Below, in pieces: positions 60,880-64,000 of a stretch of 64,000 bases of DNA. This DNA comes from Aulostomus chinensis (lineage: Eukaryota > Chordata > Actinopteri > Syngnathiformes > Aulostomidae): NCBI GenBank assembly GCA_037954235.1, contig JBBMOA010000001.1, positions 28,969,074 through 29,033,073 of the forward strand, in the 5' to 3' direction. Within the stretch, counting starts at the first letter, position 1. Every line of letters begins with the position of its first letter. Under the pieces are notes generated by a model. The model saw only the letters and a program-made list of their open reading frames with translations. It was not told the origin of the DNA and made no database searches. Made by a program: the position numbers and the translations under genes.

Positions 60880-61567
60880 CCCATAGAGTGGAGGTGAGAC
60901 CACAACCATGCTCTACAATCAATATTTACATCAAACCAGCACCATCTCAACAACTTAACCTGACTAAATATATACATGATTCCAGACTACTACACCAACT
61001 CAGTCATACATCCACATAATCATTCAATGAACCTTGTCTGTGATTGTACCCCCTCCCCCATCTGGGAGCAAAGGTTTGCACCTACAGCTCTTAAGGAGCT
61101 TCCTTGGGCCGCTCTCCCCTTTTGGCTCCACCCCCTTTAAGGAAACCACCAGGAAGAGGTGAGGACTGACCGTGACGACTGAAACTGCCACATTTACATG
61201 AGACAAACTAGATCAACACTAAATACCAGGCCTTGCACAGTGATTCCCACTGACTGACACTGGGGTCTTCATTTTCCACAGGCAGGATGGCCGGTCCCCC
61301 TGTGCTTCCCAGGTCCCTCCCTGGAACACATGGCATAGAAAATGTTTCACTTGTTTGCTGATTCAATAAAACTCACCATTAACATGTGTGTGTGCCTCCA
61401 ATTTACATAAACTGTTAATACCAAGACAAATGCTACATTCAATTAATCATTGATGTCATGGAACCCTTGGTCTCCATTACATTGGTCAACCAGAGAAGCT
61501 TCAACTGGTGACGCTCATTAAACCATGCATGAAGGTCAAGGTGCATTATCTGCTGCGCTCTTTAACA
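60880..61567. other. No gene recognised
   Basis: Intergenic sequence with a possible aataaa at about 61365. Nothing coding is recognised. Confidence 0.4.
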
Positions 61568-61640
61568 GGGGAATTAGCTCCAATGGTAGAGCGCTAGCTT
61601 AGCATGTGAGCAGTAGAGGGATCGATGCCCTCCTTCTCAG
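61568..61640 (+). pseudogene. tRNA-Ala (AGC) pseudogene
   Basis: GGGGAATTAGCTCCAATGGT AGAGCG, loop CTTAGCAT with AGC, and B box GGATCGATGCC follow tRNA-Ala(AGC). The acceptor 3' strand CTTCTCA does not close against GGGGAAT (first and last pairs lost), and the anticodon stem has an A-G mismatch. It is probably inactive. Confidence 0.75.
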
Positions 61641-61740
61641 AATACTTTAACTTGTTCTGTTGATCAGAGGAGCTGCTGGGTGTTGAATGCTGATGTTTGT
61701 CCACTGCTGTGATAAAGTGTCCCCAGCAAGTCATCACCCT

Positions 61741-61849
61741 GTAAAGCACCAAATAACAAAAGTTACACTTTACAAGTAGAACAGGTCCAGTTCAACACTC
61801 CTTAAATGAATTTACACCCAACAATTCTTCATGAGCAAGCACATCCTAG
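61741..61849 (+). repeat. Fragment of the 44690-44945 repeat family
   Basis: Shares acaagtagaacaggtccag and cacccaacaattcttcatga gcaagcacatcc with 44750-44823, with substitutions. Confidence 0.6.
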
Positions 61850-61922
61850 CTTAGGCCCAACTTTTCTTGGTGCTCTCCCAGATGCTTGGGAGCTGCTGGG
61901 GGAGCGCTAGTTGGGCCTAAGC
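61849..61922. repeat. Short foldback: 13 bp perfect inverted repeat with inner arms
   Basis: gcttaggcccaac (61849-61861) and gttgggcctaagc (61910-61922) are perfect complements. Inside, gctctcccag and ctgggggagc nearly pair, so 74 nt can fold into a long hairpin. Confidence 0.75.
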
Positions 61923-63764
61923 CAGGAGCTAAGCTAAGTTGGTCTGCACCAGCTAGTGGGGGTTGGCTAGCTCTCGCAGCTTTTGGTGCAGAGCCGCTGC
62001 AGGTCCAATTCAACATCGCTAAGCCTCACCTCCAACACAACAAGAAAACTACATTTAACACACTTATCAGTATCACTAAAGGAGGCAGAGGAGGAAGAAA
62101 ACATGTGGCACTCTGAGCAGGAGAGAGGAGGACAAGAGGGAGAAGCCATCGTTAGCTTAGCGTGTTTACAAGGCAGAAAGACTGTTGCTACCAGAATGAT
62201 GGTCTTTTAAACTTCAGCCAAATAAAGCAAGTAGGTATTTATTTTTGGTGGGTAATTAGTCAATGAAATAAGGAATTAGCAGGGAGGATCACACTTTAGC
62301 AAGCACAATGAAGCAAGGCTCTACGTTCAGCAACACAGAAAAAGGACTTGAGGTCACACGCTTCCTGCAACCAAGGTCAAAAATCCAGGACGGACGAAGG
62401 GGAGGACAACAAAGACAAAGACACAAGAAACAGAGATAATAACCATAAACTCCATAACAACCATAACAAATATAACCATACAGAACATATATAACAAATA
62501 TAACAAGAAAAGTATTAAAAGATGTGTCACCTCTGGTCAGATACCCTGATTTGCATTTGTGTCTGTCAGCATTTGCATTTTCATGTTAAAGCCTCCAGAA
62601 TGAGGGGATGAATGCTGCAAAATGGAACAGCAACATTGAACCCAAGTACAGGATTGGTGGGAGACTGATGGTCGCTGTTTGGGTTTTTGAAGAACAAGGA
62701 GGGCGTGGCTTCAAGTTGGATTCTCAGAGACTATTTCCCCAACCTCTACATTGGAATCTGCACTGCCATCCAGTCACATGACTGAAGTCATCCAGTCACG
62801 TGACTGAAGTCATCCATTCATGTCAGTGATGTCACTTGGCAGGACTGTCACTGCCGTCTCATTCCAGAAAAGAACCCAGACTCCACCTGTGGCTCCATGA
62901 TAACTGATGGACCTCTGGTTGGAGGCTGGACGATGATGTTTGGACTGGAAGGAAAACTCCTTGTCCAAATTCCATTGTGTTCAAATTTAAAGTCCCACAA
63001 TCAGAAGTAGCTGAATCTGACAGGTGGAGGTTTGGAACTACAAGATGGTGATGTTTTCTTGACTTGATGCTCTGACTGTCAGGGTGGATGACAGCTTCTT
63101 CTGCTGCTGCATCTGAGTGGCTATGATTGGAGGTTTTACCTCCCAAGGTTGTCTGGTTCCAGGGGAAATTTTAGAATTCCAGTCCCCAACCTGGGCTGTT
63201 CTGAAACTCTTCTCCTGAATCACTCCTGAGCTGCAGCAAGAACAAATACCAGTGCCAACCAGATCAACTTAATGGCTGCTAACAGCCTCAGACACTTGAT
63301 TTCCATCAATCTGGAGCCAAGAAGGCCCTCACCTGTGGTTCTCCTCCAGGAGGGTCCAGGTTCTGCCATTGTGGCTCCTGGTGCCACTGCCAGAGAGCCT
63401 CAGCTGCACACTGCAACATTTCAACAGGAGATTGACATTCCTTCAAATGTCCTGACATCTGATTCCAATGGTTCTGTTCCATCTTTATATTTGAAAATAA
63501 ATCACACAATGAAAGCTGCCTCAGCTGCTTTAAGAGAGAGAACAAGCTAAGAGATCTGAAACCAGTAAAATATGCTTTTCTGTGTGCAAACTAGTGAGGG
63601 GCATGGAAGGATATTTTACCACCAATACAGAACCCAGACTTTAGTCATGTGATGAGATGGAGACTCTGATTATGAAGTTAATGGACAAAATGTGAATTGA
63701 AAGAAAACACATTTCTTCAGTAGACTTTGATCCAACATTGAAGTTAGAGTTTGGTGGCTGCTCC
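61923..63764. other. No gene recognised
   Basis: Includes an AT-rich ataacaaatataac repeat near 62440-62510 and a 22 bp direct duplication (catccagtcacatgactgaa gt) at 62767-62810. Open frames at 62859-63550 show no recognised domains. Confidence 0.45.
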
Positions 63765-63985
63765 ATGTTGGGACGTAGCAGGGTAGCTCCTTTGCATCCT
63801 CTGCTGCCAGTTCAACCACTCACTCCCATCAGTGGAGAGCAGCTTCAACTGGGTTTGGAATTTACCACTGTGGATGCATAGGAATGTGGAGAAAATGTCC
63901 TTTGTCAGAAGTGGGATTTGAACCCACGCCTCCAGGAGAGACTGCGACCTGAACGCAGCGCCTTAGACCGCTCGGCCATCCTGAC
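63765..63985 (-). repeat. 221 bp duplicated block: tRNA-Leu plus 3' flank, copy 2
   Basis: Partner of 58252-58472; see there. Confidence 0.88.
63903..63985 (-). tRNA. tRNA-Leu (anticodon CAG)
   Basis: 83 nt on the minus strand: GTCAGGATGGCCGAGCGGTC TAAGG, anticodon stem CTGCG/CGCAG around TTCAGGT (CAG), long variable arm TCTCTCCTGGAGGC and T loop TTCAAAT. Acceptor GTCAGGA against TTCTGAC pairs fully with one G-T. It appears functional and is the better of the two copies. Confidence 0.94.
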
Positions 63986-64000
63986 AGACACTGACAGTTG

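Overview
The window reads as teleost fish nuclear DNA. The evidence is eukaryotic tRNA genes with no encoded CCA, GT-AG exons, fish-type DNA transposons (hAT, PIF/Harbinger), an L2-like LINE, a C2H2 zinc finger gene with the two-exon layout common in fish, and long micro- and minisatellites. I cannot name the species.

Layout. (1) 1-3.4 kb: a broken hAT transposase on the minus strand, split by a 1.5 kb element with inverted ends, then a Harbinger MADF remnant. (2) 3.4-7.1 kb: a 43 bp minisatellite, then a decayed plus-strand fragment of a laminin alpha-5-like gene (L4 domain and one laminin-EGF unit) whose intron holds a 65 bp minisatellite. (3) 7.2-40.57 kb: one uninterrupted satellite array, all in one orientation. 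Its unit of about 43.5 bp is organised into a 174 bp tetramer (44+43+43+44), with kilobase blocks duplicated inside the array. (4) 40.6-46 kb: tRNA-Ala(TGC), half of a tRNA-Ser(GCT), tRNA-Ser(TGA), a 41 bp minisatellite and unassigned DNA. (5) 46.2-48.55 kb: a wrecked PIF/Harbinger element with the end of its transposase and three parts of its Myb-like partner on opposite strands, invaded by a 400 bp TA-rich microsatellite. (6) 48.67-57.64 kb: two nearly identical 0.69 kb inverted copies enclosing an L2-like LINE remnant, a two-exon C2H2 zinc finger gene on the minus strand (nine fingers, one in-frame TAG) and a hAT C-terminal fragment carrying a 9 bp repeat. (7) 57.6-64 kb: two tRNA-like SINE copies, a duplicated tRNA-Leu(CAG), initiator tRNA-Met, and tRNA-Gln and tRNA-Ala(AGC) relics.

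The only plausible protein-coding host gene is the zinc finger gene, and it carries a nonsense codon. The tRNA genes at 41096, 44213, 59258 and 63903 look intact. Everything else is repeats and relics. Satellite, scattered tRNAs, a zinc finger gene with a recently duplicated finger block and many dead transposons together suggest a heterochromatic or pericentromeric region.

The observations most worth following are the 174 bp higher-order satellite, the 336 bp finger-block duplication whose differences include DNA-contact positions, the laminin remnant at the satellite edge, and the inverted repeat around the zinc finger gene.
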